A DNA stretch of 64,000 bases from JAICMB01 sp035295125 (GTDB taxonomy: Bacteria > Acidobacteriota > Terriglobia > Bryobacterales > Bryobacteraceae), in contig DATGJP010000067.1 in NCBI GenBank assembly GCA_035295125.1, forward strand, positions 1 through 64,000, written 5' to 3'. Shown here piece by piece: positions 43,007-51,089 of this stretch (position 1 is its first letter; every line of letters begins with the position of its first letter). Both the position numbers and the translations under genes were made by a program. The notes below the pieces were generated by a model. That model did no database searches. It had not been told where the DNA came from and saw only the letters and a program-made list of their open reading frames with translations.

Positions 43007-43732
43007 TCAGCCTCTCAGAGTTGACAGTAGGAAGCGGATTTCCTCGTCGATCTCCTCCGGCCTGGAGACGGTTTCAGCAATCTCGGCGCGCAGGATATTC
43101 CGGTACTTCTGCCGCATGCGGTGAACCGCCACGCGCAGTGCGCCGGCGGATGTTCCCAGTTCCGTGGCCAGCTGTTCGTAACGCCCGCCGTCGGCATCGC
43201 AGCCCAGGAAAGCAGACATCTTTTCGAAATGCTCCGCCTTTTCCCTTTCAGCGAATTCGCTGCGGAGTCTTGTCACCGCCTGTTCGAGGAGTGAGAGTGC
43301 CCAGCGCCTCTCGAATAAGCTCTCCGGAGTCGTCAACTCGACCGTCGATGGGGCGTACCGGCATTCCGCCTCCATCCCATCGATGGATACGATCATTTGA
43401 CCTCCACCTCGCTTCAGCGCGCGCGCACGGTCTCTCTCATTGGCCAGAAAATGTTTCACCGAAGTCAGCAGAAATGACCGGAATCGCCCGCGTTGTGGGT
43501 CGGCGTCAGCAACATAATTCTTGTCCAACAGCACCAGGAAGAAGCCTTGGGCCAGGTCCTGGGCTTGATCGGCCGGATAGCCACTGCGGCGAATAAACGC
43601 GTATACGGGTTGCCAGTACGTCTGGCACAGCTTCGCCAACGCAGCGTGCGCTTCGGTCGACCTCTGCCCAACCGCCGCGAGAACCAGGCTCCAGGATGTG
43701 GTCTGGAAGCGTGATGTGGAATTGGCTCCCAT
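43007..43732 (-). CDS. ECF-like RNA polymerase sigma factor paired with Ser/Thr kinase
   Basis: A 241-aa sigma factor with the start at 43732. Region 2 covers ~10-95 ('FQTTSWSLVLAAVGQ', 'YWQPVYAFIRRSGYPADQAQDLAQGFFLVLLD', 'ADPQRGRFRSFLLTSVKHFLANERDRA'). Region 4 covers ~145-220 ('WALSLLEQAVTRLRSEF', 'YEQLATELGTSAGALRVAVHRMRQKYRNILR'). It is clearly paralogous to the protein at 12180-12944, and both keep the motif order TTRW or TTSW, YWYP or YWQP, and the GRFR-x-F-x-LTS-x-K block. It precedes the kinase gene by 2 bp; no anti-sigma gene is present. Confidence 0.88.
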   Translation of the reverse strand: MGANSTSRFQTTSWSLVLAAVGQRSTEAHAALAKLCQTYWQPVYAFIRRSGYPADQAQDLAQGFFLVLLDKNYVADADPQRGRFRSFLLTSVKHFLANERDRARALKRGGGQMIVSIDGMEAECRYAPSTVELTTPESLFERRWALSLLEQAVTRLRSEFAEREKAEHFEKMSAFLGCDADGGRYEQLATELGTSAGALRVAVHRMRQKYRNILRAEIAETVSRPEEIDEEIRFLLSTLRG

Positions 43733-43815
43733 GTGATTCAACAGTCTACCAGGACAGGCTAAGGGCTTGTAACAACGGCGGTCAACTTCTTCATTCAACC
43801 GTGGGAGGAGATTTT

Positions 43816-44289
43816 GTGGATCGAAATCGCACTGGCAAATGGCTCTTGACTTTCGCTCTCGACGGGGGCGTGTTGGCTGCCTTTCTCGCGGATTGGAACG
43901 CGACTCATGTGTTCAATCCGCTCTGGCACGCGCACGCTCGTTATCACTTAGGAGTCAATCTTTTCTTCTTCACGGGCGTAGCATGCGTTGCCACCTGGCT
44001 TCTGTGGCGCCCATCCCGGGAACCCCGGATTGCATTGGCCGCCGCCGCTTTTCTCTCGCTCGCTTTCTGGACTCCTTTCTTCTATGTCCCGCCCCTCGCG
44101 CCGGCAACGTCCTACTGGGTAGCAGCACCTGGAACCGAACCGCGAATCTCCGGAACAATCGTCTACCCGAACCTGGTCATATTTGTGCTCTTCGTGCTGA
44201 TCACCGGAGCCGGCTGGTGGTTGGGCCGCGGTGCGTCGCCAGATCGGAATCTCGCACATGATGCAGAATACCCAAGCCATGCCCGCTAA
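43816..44289 (+). CDS. Small integral membrane protein of unknown function
   Basis: About 157 aa. A GTG start at 43816 is supported by GGAGGAG five bases upstream. Four hydrophobic helices are seen at ~9-27 ('WLLTFALDGGVLAAFLADW'), ~46-65 ('LGVNLFFFTGVACVATWLLW'), ~71-92 and ~123-143 ('NLVIFVLFVLITGAGWWLG'). A longer in-frame ATG upstream (43696) would run through the sigma factor's promoter region and is less likely. No family is recognised; the size and helices recall DUF6640-type proteins. Its end overlaps the start of the broken methyltransferase by 11 bp. Confidence 0.65.
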   Translation: MDRNRTGKWLLTFALDGGVLAAFLADWNATHVFNPLWHAHARYHLGVNLFFFTGVACVATWLLWRPSREPRIALAAAAFLSLAFWTPFFYVPPLAPATSYWVAAPGTEPRISGTIVYPNLVIFVLFVLITGAGWWLGRGASPDRNLAHDAEYPSHAR

Positions 44290-44965
44290 TTGTCTGGGCC
44301 TTGACGAACCTCGCGTGAAAGCGGCCCTCATACGACTGAAGGATGATGCTAAGCACGATCTGTTTGTCCTGCCGCGGCTGATACCGGTTCTGTTGGCCGC
44401 CAGCTTGAAACGCGTACCCCTGATGACGGGCCGCTTGTCGCCAAGGGATTCTTCGCTGTGACGCCCGAGGTCGGCAATTTGCTGTACCTTACGGCCCGCT
44501 ATCGGCGCGCAGCATGTAGTCGAATTCGGGACATCGTTTGGTATTTCTTCAATCTATCTCGCCGCAGCAATGCGCGACAACGGCGGATATTTTGTCGGAT
44601 CGGACATCGATGCAAACAAGGTCGCAGTAGCGCGCCGCAATTTGGATGACGCAGGTTTGTCAGGTGTTTCAGAAGTGCGCGAAGGTGACGCACTAGAGAC
44701 GCTCCAGGATATTTCGGTACCCGTCGACCTCGTTTTCCTCGATGGCTGGAAGGATCTATATTTGGCGGTACTCGATCTGCTGACACCGAAATTGAGTAAG
44801 GGTGCAGTTGTTTTGGCTGACAACATCTATTTCCCGCCGATGGTAAGGAAGACTATGAAGCACTATGTCGCTTATATGCACGACCCTGCGAACGGATTCC
44901 GATCGTCGACGCTGAAGCTTGGCGCGGGCACAGAGTATTCCGTCTTTGAGGGGCACACGAGGTAA
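44279..44965 (+). pseudogene. Class I SAM-dependent O-methyltransferase, broken by two frameshifts
   Basis: Three consecutive segments in three frames together reconstruct one O-methyltransferase-like protein. Frame A from 44279 reads 'DEPRVKAALIRLKDDAKHDL' and 'LPRLIPVLLAAS'. Frame B (~44430-44510) reads 'LVAKGFFAVTPEVGNLLYLTAR'. Frame C (~44500-44965) reads 'AIGAQHVVEFGTSFG', 'ISSIYLAAAMRD', 'VDLVFLDGWKDLYLAVLDLL' and ends 'TLKLGAGTEYSVFEGHTR'. The SAM-binding motif VVEFGTSFG is intact but no single frame encodes the whole protein. The family is normally ~220 aa, matching the sum of the parts. Confidence 0.85.
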
Positions 44966-45046
44966 GGCCCAGCTTCCTCGGAAGTATGCCAATCGCGTGG
45001 GCAATCGCTGTCCCGCCCAAGTACCAGAGCCGGGTCAATAAGTTAC

Positions 45047-45065
45047 TGTGTACACAGAGTACACA
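45047..45065 (+). promoter_or_regulatory. Operator palindrome upstream of the antitoxin gene
   Basis: TGTGTAC-ACAGA-GTACACA is a perfect 7-bp inverted repeat with a 5-base spacer ending 2 bases before the antitoxin ATG. Phd/YefM antitoxins typically repress their own operon by binding such palindromes. Confidence 0.75.
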
Positions 45066-45067
45066 TT

Positions 45068-45346
45068 ATGGAAGCTGAGAAGATCGGCATCCGCGAGTTC
45101 CGTGAGAATTTGGCTGGCTACCTCGAAGGCGGGAAGCTGCTCGCGATAACTCGCCACGGGGAAACGCTCGGCTTCTTTATTCCCGCGCAAAAGCGGAGCC
45201 GCAAAGCGGAAGTCGAAGCCATGCGCGCCGCGGCCAGGGAACTCGACGCCATGATCGCGGCCTGGGGGGTGTCCGAGGATGAGCTCATGCGGGAGTACAA
45301 GCAGATCCAGCGCACAACCCGCGAGAAGAAGAGAAATCCCAGGTAG
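45068..45346 (+). CDS. Phd/YefM-family antitoxin
   Basis: A 92-aa protein. The N-terminal DNA-binding fold is typical of Phd/YefM ('IGIREFRENLAGYLEGGKLLAITRHGETLGFFIPA'). The C-terminal half is a charged helix ('VEAMRAAARELDAMIAAWGVSEDELMREYKQ') of the kind that wraps and neutralises the partner toxin. A perfect palindrome lies just before the start, consistent with autorepression. The cognate PIN toxin gene begins 5 bp after its stop but is broken, so the antitoxin now lacks an active partner at this locus. Confidence 0.85.
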   Translation: MEAEKIGIREFRENLAGYLEGGKLLAITRHGETLGFFIPAQKRSRKAEVEAMRAAARELDAMIAAWGVSEDELMREYKQIQRTTREKKRNPR

Positions 45347-45351
45347 TTGGC

Positions 45352-45776
45352 ATGCCAAGCAGATCCCTCGTGCTTGATGCCAACATTTTGATTCGAGCCG
45401 TACTGGGCGAACGGGTTCGGCGTATCCTGCAAACTCACGCGGAAAAAATATTTCCTTCTTTGTTTCGGAAGCCGCGTAGGCAGAAGCAGAAGAGCATCTC
45501 GCCGCGTTAGTTGTGAAACGCGGTGGTGACCCCACGAAAGCGCGAAGGGTGTTGAAGGCCATGGCGGCGATCACCACCATGGTGAGCAACGAGGTCTACG
45601 GAGACTTCGAGGCAGAAGCGCGGAGGCGGCTTGGCGCACGCGACCCGGAGGACTGGCCAATTCTGGCATCAGCCCTCGCGCTCGGCTGCCCGATCTGGAC
45701 CGAGGACACCGACTTTTTCGGATGTGGCGTCGCCACTTGGACCTCCGCCAGCATCGATATCTTTCTTAATCAGTAG
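45352..45776 (+). pseudogene. PIN-domain toxin, inactivated by frameshift and stop
   Basis: The gene opens with 'MPSRSLVLDANILIRAVLGERVRRIL', the PIN first strand with its catalytic Asp. At a run of six A (45443-45448) the frame is lost. The rest continues in another frame as 'SFFVSEAA', a TAG where the family has Tyr, then 'AEAEEHLAALVVKRGGDP', 'WPILASALALGCPIWTEDTDFFG' (the WTEDxDF acidic site) and a normal end. Two independent lesions argue for real decay, though a base-calling error at the A-run should be excluded. Confidence 0.85.
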
Positions 45777-45925
45777 GGGCGGGGAAGACTATTCTTTTGT
45801 CAGCAGAAGGACCAAGTCTCATCTGTTTTCCACCGCTCTCAGCAATCTCGCCGGAGTGGTCAAGAATGCTGAAAATGGCCCAAAAACGAGAAAGATGATT
45901 ACAGATGGGACTTGACACGTATGGT

Positions 45926-45972
45926 TTCGTAATCAGCAGGTCGCCGGTTCAACCCCGGCGGGTGGCTCCATC
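45926..45972 (+). repeat. Right attachment-site copy (orphan tRNA-Thr 3' half)
   Basis: This is an exact 47-bp copy of tRNA-Thr from the anticodon loop through CCA plus two bases. No D-arm or 5' acceptor strand precedes it, so it is not a tRNA gene. Together with 40093-40139 it frames the element. Confidence 0.9.
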
Positions 45973-46077
45973 CTTTCTAATGAGTTACGCTGTCAGTTGC
46001 CTTTTTCCGGTTTTGGGAGCCACGCGGTTTCCAAACAGAATTCCCCAGGTTTCTCTACCGCACGCGCTTGTTTTTCA

Positions 46078-46540
46078 TCTCCCATGCATCCAGACGTTCT
46101 ACGTCAATCGCACATCCGAATGGCCGACGATCTCTGCGAATTCCTTGTCTGGCACACCTTGCGCCGACAGCATTGAAGCCAGAGTTGACGAAAATCGTGC
46201 ACGCGATGCTTCGGCGGCTTCGCTGTCTCCAGCAGCGCGTGAAAGTCACGAAGCACGTTGCGGTCGATCAGCGCCTTCCTACGCGGGTCTTAAACAGGTG
46301 TCGCTTTCCCGGTGCTCCCTTCAAGTTCTGAATGCAGGCGTCTGGAATGGGCAGAACCCTCCGGACCCGAACCGTGCCTTCCTCGAGGTCGCCCCACTGG
46401 AGGGCCAAGCGCCTCACCATGCCGAGACCCACGGCCAGTGCAACATTGAACAGCGCTTCGAGCGGGTGTACCTGGATCGCGGCGAATAACTGTTTCGCAT
46501 GCAGGACCGAGAAGGGCCCAGCCGGTCCAGTGTTTATCGC
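46078..46540 (-). pseudogene. Tyrosine recombinase (phage-type integrase) remnant
   Basis: On the minus strand, frame 1 reads 'LHAKQLFAAIQVHPLEALFN' and 'VALAVGLGMVRRLALQWGDL', the box I region, with the usual Arg-Arg-Gly-Glu damaged. Further on 'HDFRQL' (box II His-x-x-Arg, 46199) is followed by a one-base loss, then 'ASMLSAQGVPDKEFAEIVGH' and 'SDVRLT', a TAG (46101-46099), and 'NVWMHGR'. The catalytic Tyr of the N-x-Y-x-H segment is Trp. The first half of the gene is missing. It lies ~105 bp from the right att copy, the normal position for an integrase. Confidence 0.82.
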
Positions 46541-46571
46541 GTTCTTCGAACACGAATCTCGGGATCCACCG

Positions 46572-46928
46572 TTATGGAAATAGAGCCGCGAATGGACGGC
46601 CGTCGCAAGCCGCCCGCGCCCAAACGATCTTGCCATCACGCGTTCGGTGCCATTCCCCAACGAACGTCACTGCAAATCCAGGTTGGGTCGTCTCCATTTC
46701 GTAAAAGATGGCGGCGTTTTCGCCTTCCGAGAGGATCAGCTTCACATCCAGGCGCGTAGTGAATTCGATAAACGACCTAAATACTTCCATGTACGCGTCA
46801 GCATTGGGAAAGGTCTTGAAGATTCCCTGGTACACCATGTCGTCAGCCAAGTAGCTCCTCGCCTTCGCCAGGTCGCGACATGCTACAGCAGCATAAAAAT
46901 TCTTCAGAATCGTCCCGGCTGTCTCCAT
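46572..46928 (-). CDS. NTF2-like/SnoaL-type protein
   Basis: A 118-aa single-domain protein: an 'AGTILKNFYAAVACRDLAKARSYLADDMVYQG' helical start, 'AYMEVFRSFIEFTTRLDVKLILSEG', then the strands 'NAAIFYEMETTQPG', 'FAVTFVGEWHRTRDGKIVWARAACDGRPF'. This matches stand-alone SnoaL-like proteins. It is complete and in frame despite the debris on both sides. The ligand or reaction is unknown. It is not closely similar to the SnoaL-like protein at 39578-39982. Confidence 0.8.
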   Translation of the reverse strand: METAGTILKNFYAAVACRDLAKARSYLADDMVYQGIFKTFPNADAYMEVFRSFIEFTTRLDVKLILSEGENAAIFYEMETTQPGFAVTFVGEWHRTRDGKIVWARAACDGRPFAALFP

Positions 46929-47340
46929 CAGGCTCCTTAAGGTCTACGCCAACAACTTCGGAAAATTGCACCCTCAGCTACGATAAAAGCCGATCGTGCC
47001 TGCCCCGTTCAGGTTATCGCGTTCGGCTCGTGTTCCGGTTCAGTCTGGAGATCCACGCGGAGCGCGACCGGAAGTTGGAGGTGGCCCGGAAAATGCGAAT
47101 ACGCGCGTTTGGTGCATTCGCATTGGTGCATCGCGTGTGATCCGGCCAGATAGACTTGGCTGGTTGAATCGTACCAACAGGGGTTGCGGCCATTGTTGAG
47201 CCGGCAAGTTCAATTTGGGGTTTAGCATGGGGAACCCGGGCGAACTCGCCTGGCTTGACCAGAAGCCGGCCTTGGAGGACTAATTCACTTGGCCGTTCAC
47301 AAAAGATCCGAGAAACAACCCAGGAGCCCCGTTGTTTTGT
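46929..47340. other. Intergenic, ~410 bp, nothing recognised
   Basis: No frame here shows a known motif. Given the decay on both sides, it may be eroded coding sequence. A short ATG frame at 47227-47283 is too small to support. Confidence 0.4.
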
Positions 47341-47343
47341 TAG

Positions 47344-48008
47344 CCGAACGAAGGCAACACTTTTCTGATTACCAATTCAGGAAGCAGTGTTCGGACCGTT
47401 GACCCAGATTGCTTCGGCAATTTCGTGCCCTCCGTTCCCGCTGCGTTAAGTACTCAAACGCCCATCATCACCTCGCATGGCGGAACGCTGATTGCCCGAG
47501 TTGCACAGCCAGGCCTGGAGAACAGGCGACGATGACGATAACTCTGAATGTCATTCCCGCCACAATGCCGATGAATGTTATGAGCGGCGCTCCAACACTG
47601 GTGCCTATCCCGACAGGGAGCGTGAGTGGATGCGGCGCACAAGGATCCTCAGGGCAGGGCCCCCCTCCGGGGACGATTAACGGCTGTGTTACCGCCGTCA
47701 GCAGAATCTCGCCGCTAGGCACGGTGGCATCGCTGGCGCCCACTCGTGGCACTTTGACTAACAGCGGCAATACGCTTCTTTATACGCCTTCTAGTCCTGC
47801 ATTTTCAGGGACCGACAAATTCACGGTGTTTGTTGAAGGTGTCAATACGGACGGCCAAATGGCCCTATCCACGGATGAGGTGCTGGTCACAGTCACGGTC
47901 AGCCCGAACCTCGCATACGTTCCTACTCTTGGAACTGTGGGAATGATCATTCTAGCGATAGGCTTGAGCCTTTTGGGTATGAAACAGATTAGGCGGCATG
48001 CTGCCTAA
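47344..48008 (+). pseudogene. IPTL-CTERM (exosortase-type) surface protein, broken
   Basis: Frame 1 (47344-47535) encodes beta-rich sequence ('NTFLITNSGSSVRTVDPDCF', 'TPIITSHGGTLIARVAQPG', 'LENRRR') and stops at TGA 47533. The next frame from ATG 47532 continues smoothly with 'MTITLNVIPA', 'GTDKFTVFVEGVNTDGQMAL' and ends with a sorting signal 'VPTLGTVGMIILAIGLSLLG' plus a basic tail (KQIRRH). VPTL replaces the consensus IPTL. The second frame lacks a signal peptide, which a sorted protein needs, and the first lacks a start, so I read one gene split by a frameshift with its 5' end lost. Confidence 0.72.
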
Positions 48009-48294
48009 CCAGATCACGAAACTCTTAAAGCGTTTTGGGTGATATCAGGTTTGTTAGTTTTCAGCAGGGCTGGCGCCCTCGCCGCGGGTGAAACTTCTTT
48101 TCATGCCCGGCAAGCAGACAACATCTCAGGCCGATCGGACAATCCGGACTCGGGCGCGAAGCAATTCGCCATATTGCTCGTCCTACGAAACTGCTGGCGC
48201 GGCTGAGCTGCGAAGATATCGCTAAACTGCGGCGGTACCGCACGAAGCCCCCGCGGCGCGAGCTTGCCACCGATCCCCAACGATCTCCGCGACG

Positions 48295-49530
48295 CTACTC
48301 CACAGCGCCCCATTCCCTAAGTAGCGATACTGTCCTCCTTTGGCTGTCGCCGCCAAACAGCAGCGCGTATCCCAAGGGTGTACATTCCACGATCTCGCCC
48401 GGCCGCTCGTAGCTGCCGGGAATCTTCACGCGAAGGCTGAGATCGGCGCCGCGTTCCAGGAGTAACTGTGTTGTCGGCAAGCCGTGATCGTCGGACTGCG
48501 TCACCACATGGAAGATTGGCGTTTGCCCGCCGGTTCCCGCCTCATCGACCGTTGCTCGGGCATTGACAATGGCCCCACGGTCGAGGAGTAGGGCGGCGGC
48601 TGCAACGTTGCCGTATTCCGCGGCCACATGCAAAAGCGTTCCTCCTCGTAACAAAAGGGAACGTCCGCCGCTTTGGCCGCAATCGAGTTCCGGGAAAGAT
48701 TGATTCACGACTTCAGGCTCGTCGTCCAGCAGTCTTGCCAAATCAACTAGCCGTCCGCGGAGCACTGCCAGCACACCCGGCATGTTGTACCTGGTCTCCC
48801 CGCCGGCCTGCAGGAGAATGTCGATACAGGCGCTCAGCCGTTCCAGGGACCGCACATATCCCGCTATGAGATAGTCGAGAGCCGTGCCCGGATATGCGTG
48901 GCCGCCTATCTCATATCCATGGTCGCGACAGTTCGGATTTGCGCCGTGATCAATAAGCCATTTAAGAGCGTCCGGGTCCAGTGACTCACACGGGGCAAAG
49001 AGGATGGGAAAATGTCCGTGCCACCAGGCGTTAACATTAGCACCGTGCGATACCAGAAGCTCCATCATCGGGATGCGATATGCGTTGAGCGCCGCCCGCA
49101 TCAGGGGTCCGTCGCCGCCTTGGTGCACATCCGACCCGTGCGCGATCATCCACTCCGCCATGGCTAGTCTAGCGGGAGCCGGTGGCTCCCAGGGCACGCG
49201 GCATTCGGCAACCCACGTGAGTGGCCCATCCTTGCCGTAGCCGATCGGCGCTTGGTGCAGCGCCGGGTTGCGCGTCATCATGGCTTGGACGCGAGCGAGG
49301 TCGTTGGTATCAATTGCCTGCTTTAGTTGCCCGACCTCCTCGAATGACTCGACATGCGCCTTGAGCTTGGGCCAACTCGCAAATCCGTAGAGGCGTGCGA
49401 TCTGGAACTGCGCATCGGCGAGCGATGCCGCCCTGCCTGCCCTGAGCAGGTCCCTAGCTTGATCCCTCAGATGGCGGAGATTGGGACGATCCGGAAGAGG
49501 CTGTGGAGTCCCGTTTGGTTCGGTCGACAT
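48295..49530 (-). CDS. Ankyrin-repeat protein
   Basis: A 411-aa protein preceded by an excellent AAAGGAGGT at 6-base spacing. The N-terminal ~60 residues ('LRHLRDQARDLLRAGRAASLADAQFQIARLYGFASWPKLKAHVE') are the short helical module commonly found before ankyrin repeats in bacteria. About seven repeats follow ('MELLVSHGANVNAWW', 'ALKWLIDHGANPNCRDHG', 'GTLLHVAAEYGNVAAAALLLDRGAIVNA', 'TQLLLERGADLS'). It is cytoplasmic with no signal peptide and is probably a protein-binding scaffold. It stands alone. Confidence 0.88.
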   Translation of the reverse strand: MSTEPNGTPQPLPDRPNLRHLRDQARDLLRAGRAASLADAQFQIARLYGFASWPKLKAHVESFEEVGQLKQAIDTNDLARVQAMMTRNPALHQAPIGYGKDGPLTWVAECRVPWEPPAPARLAMAEWMIAHGSDVHQGGDGPLMRAALNAYRIPMMELLVSHGANVNAWWHGHFPILFAPCESLDPDALKWLIDHGANPNCRDHGYEIGGHAYPGTALDYLIAGYVRSLERLSACIDILLQAGGETRYNMPGVLAVLRGRLVDLARLLDDEPEVVNQSFPELDCGQSGGRSLLLRGGTLLHVAAEYGNVAAAALLLDRGAIVNARATVDEAGTGGQTPIFHVVTQSDDHGLPTTQLLLERGADLSLRVKIPGSYERPGEIVECTPLGYALLFGGDSQRRTVSLLREWGAVE

Positions 49531-49944
49531 AGCGACCTCCTTTCATGAACCGCCCGGCGTCCGCACAATCGGGCTGAAAGAAGGTTGCTGAGACTCGAAA
49601 GTGAAAGGTGGGCTTCTACCCTTTCCGCGGACCGGATGCGTCCCTCACGCTAACACCAATCTTATCATCGTCCTCAACACTGTCGGCCGCTGACTGAGTC
49701 AGGCTCTCGATTTGAGTAATAGCCCTGCTCACAACATGGAACGCTGGCGCCGCCGAATCCAGAGTCTTCACCGAGGAGTTGGTGCGAACCGAACTTCAGA
49801 GCCTCGAAGCGGCTTTACGCCGACCTTCTGCCACTCGCCTCTGGGGAAAGCGTAGTCAACCTAATCGACGTAGAGATCGGGTTCGGACGAGGCTAAGTCG
49901 CGCCGCCCCAAACGCAGATGGCCGTAAACGACGATTTTCGAAGA
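49531..49944. other. Intergenic, ~410 bp
   Basis: Upstream region of the ankyrin gene (ribosome binding site at 49536-49544 on the complement) followed by sequence without a supportable gene. Nothing else is recognised. Confidence 0.45.
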
Positions 49945-50160
49945 TCATTTTTTGGAGGAATTCTTTTTGGGAATCTTTGCGCCTGACTTGCGCGCCTCGC
50001 TGAGGGCGATCGCGACGGCCTGCTTGCGGCTCTTTACCTTCTTGCCGCCACGGGTCTTGAGCTCACCCTTTTTGTGCTCCTTCATGACCTTGTGGATCTT
50101 ACGCTTACCCTTGGAACCACTCCGAGAGCTCGAATGCGAATGAGAGGACTTTGTCGGCAT
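49945..50160 (-). CDS. DUF6496-like small basic protein
   Basis: A 71-aa, very Lys-rich protein: Ser/His-rich start ('SSHSHSSSRSGSKGKRKI'), then the conserved 'HKVMKEHKKGELKTRGGKKV', 'KSRKQAVAIALSEARKSG' and a basic tail 'KIPKKNSSKK'. This is the pattern of small DUF6496 proteins found next to stress genes in soil bacteria; the charge suggests nucleic acid binding, which is inference. It follows the hemerythrin gene by 12 bp on the same strand and is likely cotranscribed. Confidence 0.8.
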   Translation of the reverse strand: MPTKSSHSHSSSRSGSKGKRKIHKVMKEHKKGELKTRGGKKVKSRKQAVAIALSEARKSGAKIPKKNSSKK

Positions 50161-50172
50161 TTTTCCAACCTC

Positions 50173-50751
50173 CTAATGTGCGACGCGCCTAGGCCCGTTC
50201 TTTGCTCGTTTTTTAAGAGAATGCGCGGCCCGAGCCGGTGTATCTGCGCGTCCGTGGGCCTTGCGGATCATGGTATGTTCGGCATCAACAGGAATACCGT
50301 CTTCTTCCAGCTCTTCCTTGCGGTCGAGCATTTGCTGCCCGAGAGCCTCGAAGTCGATTTTGAGTTCCTTCGTCTTGGGCAGCATCTCGTTTTCTTCTTC
50401 CTTGATGTGGTGACGCACGCTCTCCGCGAGAACCGTGAACTTGGCGTCGCGATGATCGTTTTCGCGACCGGTAGCATCAAGCTCCGCGATCAGCAAGCGC
50501 GCCACATGGTGCTCTTCGTCGGCCTCATTCATAAGGTCATTTCCCACATGCTTGCGCACGGCCGGATAGAAGATCTCCTCCTCAATAACAGCGTGAATCT
50601 TAAGTTCCGTAACCGCCTGACTGATAATCTTCTCTTTCTCTCCCGCGGACTCAGCCTTTTCGAATTGGTCAAACAGATCTTTGACCTTGTCGTGATCTTT
50701 CAAGATGATCGAAATCGCATGCGTGTCCGGCAGTGTGAACCGCTCAAACAT
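50173..50751 (-). CDS. Hemerythrin-domain protein
   Basis: About 192 aa, with the start at 50751. The hemerythrin HHE four-helix bundle spans ~5-145: 'ISIILKDHDKVKDLFDQFEKA', 'ELKIHAVIEEEIFYPAVRKH', 'ADEEHHVARLLIAELD', 'AESVRHHIKEEENEMLPKT'. The H-x3-E (HAVIEEE), HH and H-x3-E (HHIKEEE) residues that bind the diiron centre are all present. Such proteins bind oxygen or nitric oxide, or act in oxidative stress. The C-terminus (~150-192) is a basic tail. It probably forms an operon with the DUF6496-like gene. Confidence 0.88.
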   Translation of the reverse strand: MFERFTLPDTHAISIILKDHDKVKDLFDQFEKAESAGEKEKIISQAVTELKIHAVIEEEIFYPAVRKHVGNDLMNEADEEHHVARLLIAELDATGRENDHRDAKFTVLAESVRHHIKEEENEMLPKTKELKIDFEALGQQMLDRKEELEEDGIPVDAEHTMIRKAHGRADTPARAAHSLKKRAKNGPRRVAH

Positions 50752-50891
50752 AAGCAACCCCCGTTTTAAGTAATTAAATAGCTGGGGCGGCACAATTCAA
50801 TGCGCGCCCTCAACCGTAAGTTGAACAGCACTTTTGCCACCAGACAAACAACGCGGCGAGTGGATTGCAAAGGCCAATCTCGGGAGGTGTC

Positions 50892-51077
50892 ATGTCATCA
50901 CGAGAAGTCATTCAGCCCCACAAGGGTGACAGACGTTACATACGCCGGGACGAGCAAGGCCATTTCACTGCAAACCAGGTGAACGTCGGAAAATCGCTCG
51001 CCGCCGACCGGCGGCATAAGGCAAAAACTATCGTGCCCAAGGGTCAAGGTGACCGCGGTGACGTTAAGAAGAGCTAA
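50892..51077 (+). CDS. Small conserved basic protein of unknown function
   Basis: A 61-aa protein. The start at 50892 has GGGAGG 4 bases upstream. The sequence 'REVIQPHKGDRRYIRRDEQGHFTANQVNVGKSLAADRRHKAKTI' is hydrophilic, rich in Arg/Lys/Asp/His, and likely disordered or a small nucleic-acid binder. The opening 'HKGDRRYIRRDEQGHF' looks like a short conserved motif. It diverges from the hemerythrin/DUF6496 pair, suggesting a stress-related group; that is inference. Confidence 0.65.
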   Translation: MSSREVIQPHKGDRRYIRRDEQGHFTANQVNVGKSLAADRRHKAKTIVPKGQGDRGDVKKS

Positions 51078-51089
51078 CGATGCGGCAGG

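Larger units (their letters stand above)
40093..45972. mobile_element. Decayed tRNA-Thr-integrated element, ~5.8 kb
   Basis: The segment is delimited by the 47-bp direct repeat. It carries a transmembrane kinase and its sigma factor, a small membrane protein, a doubly frameshifted methyltransferase, and a toxin-antitoxin pair with a broken toxin. No intact integrase lies inside; a wrecked tyrosine recombinase lies ~100 bp beyond the right repeat, suggesting that a second, tandem or rearranged element once continued there. The boundaries are seen; the mobile origin is inferred. Confidence 0.7.
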
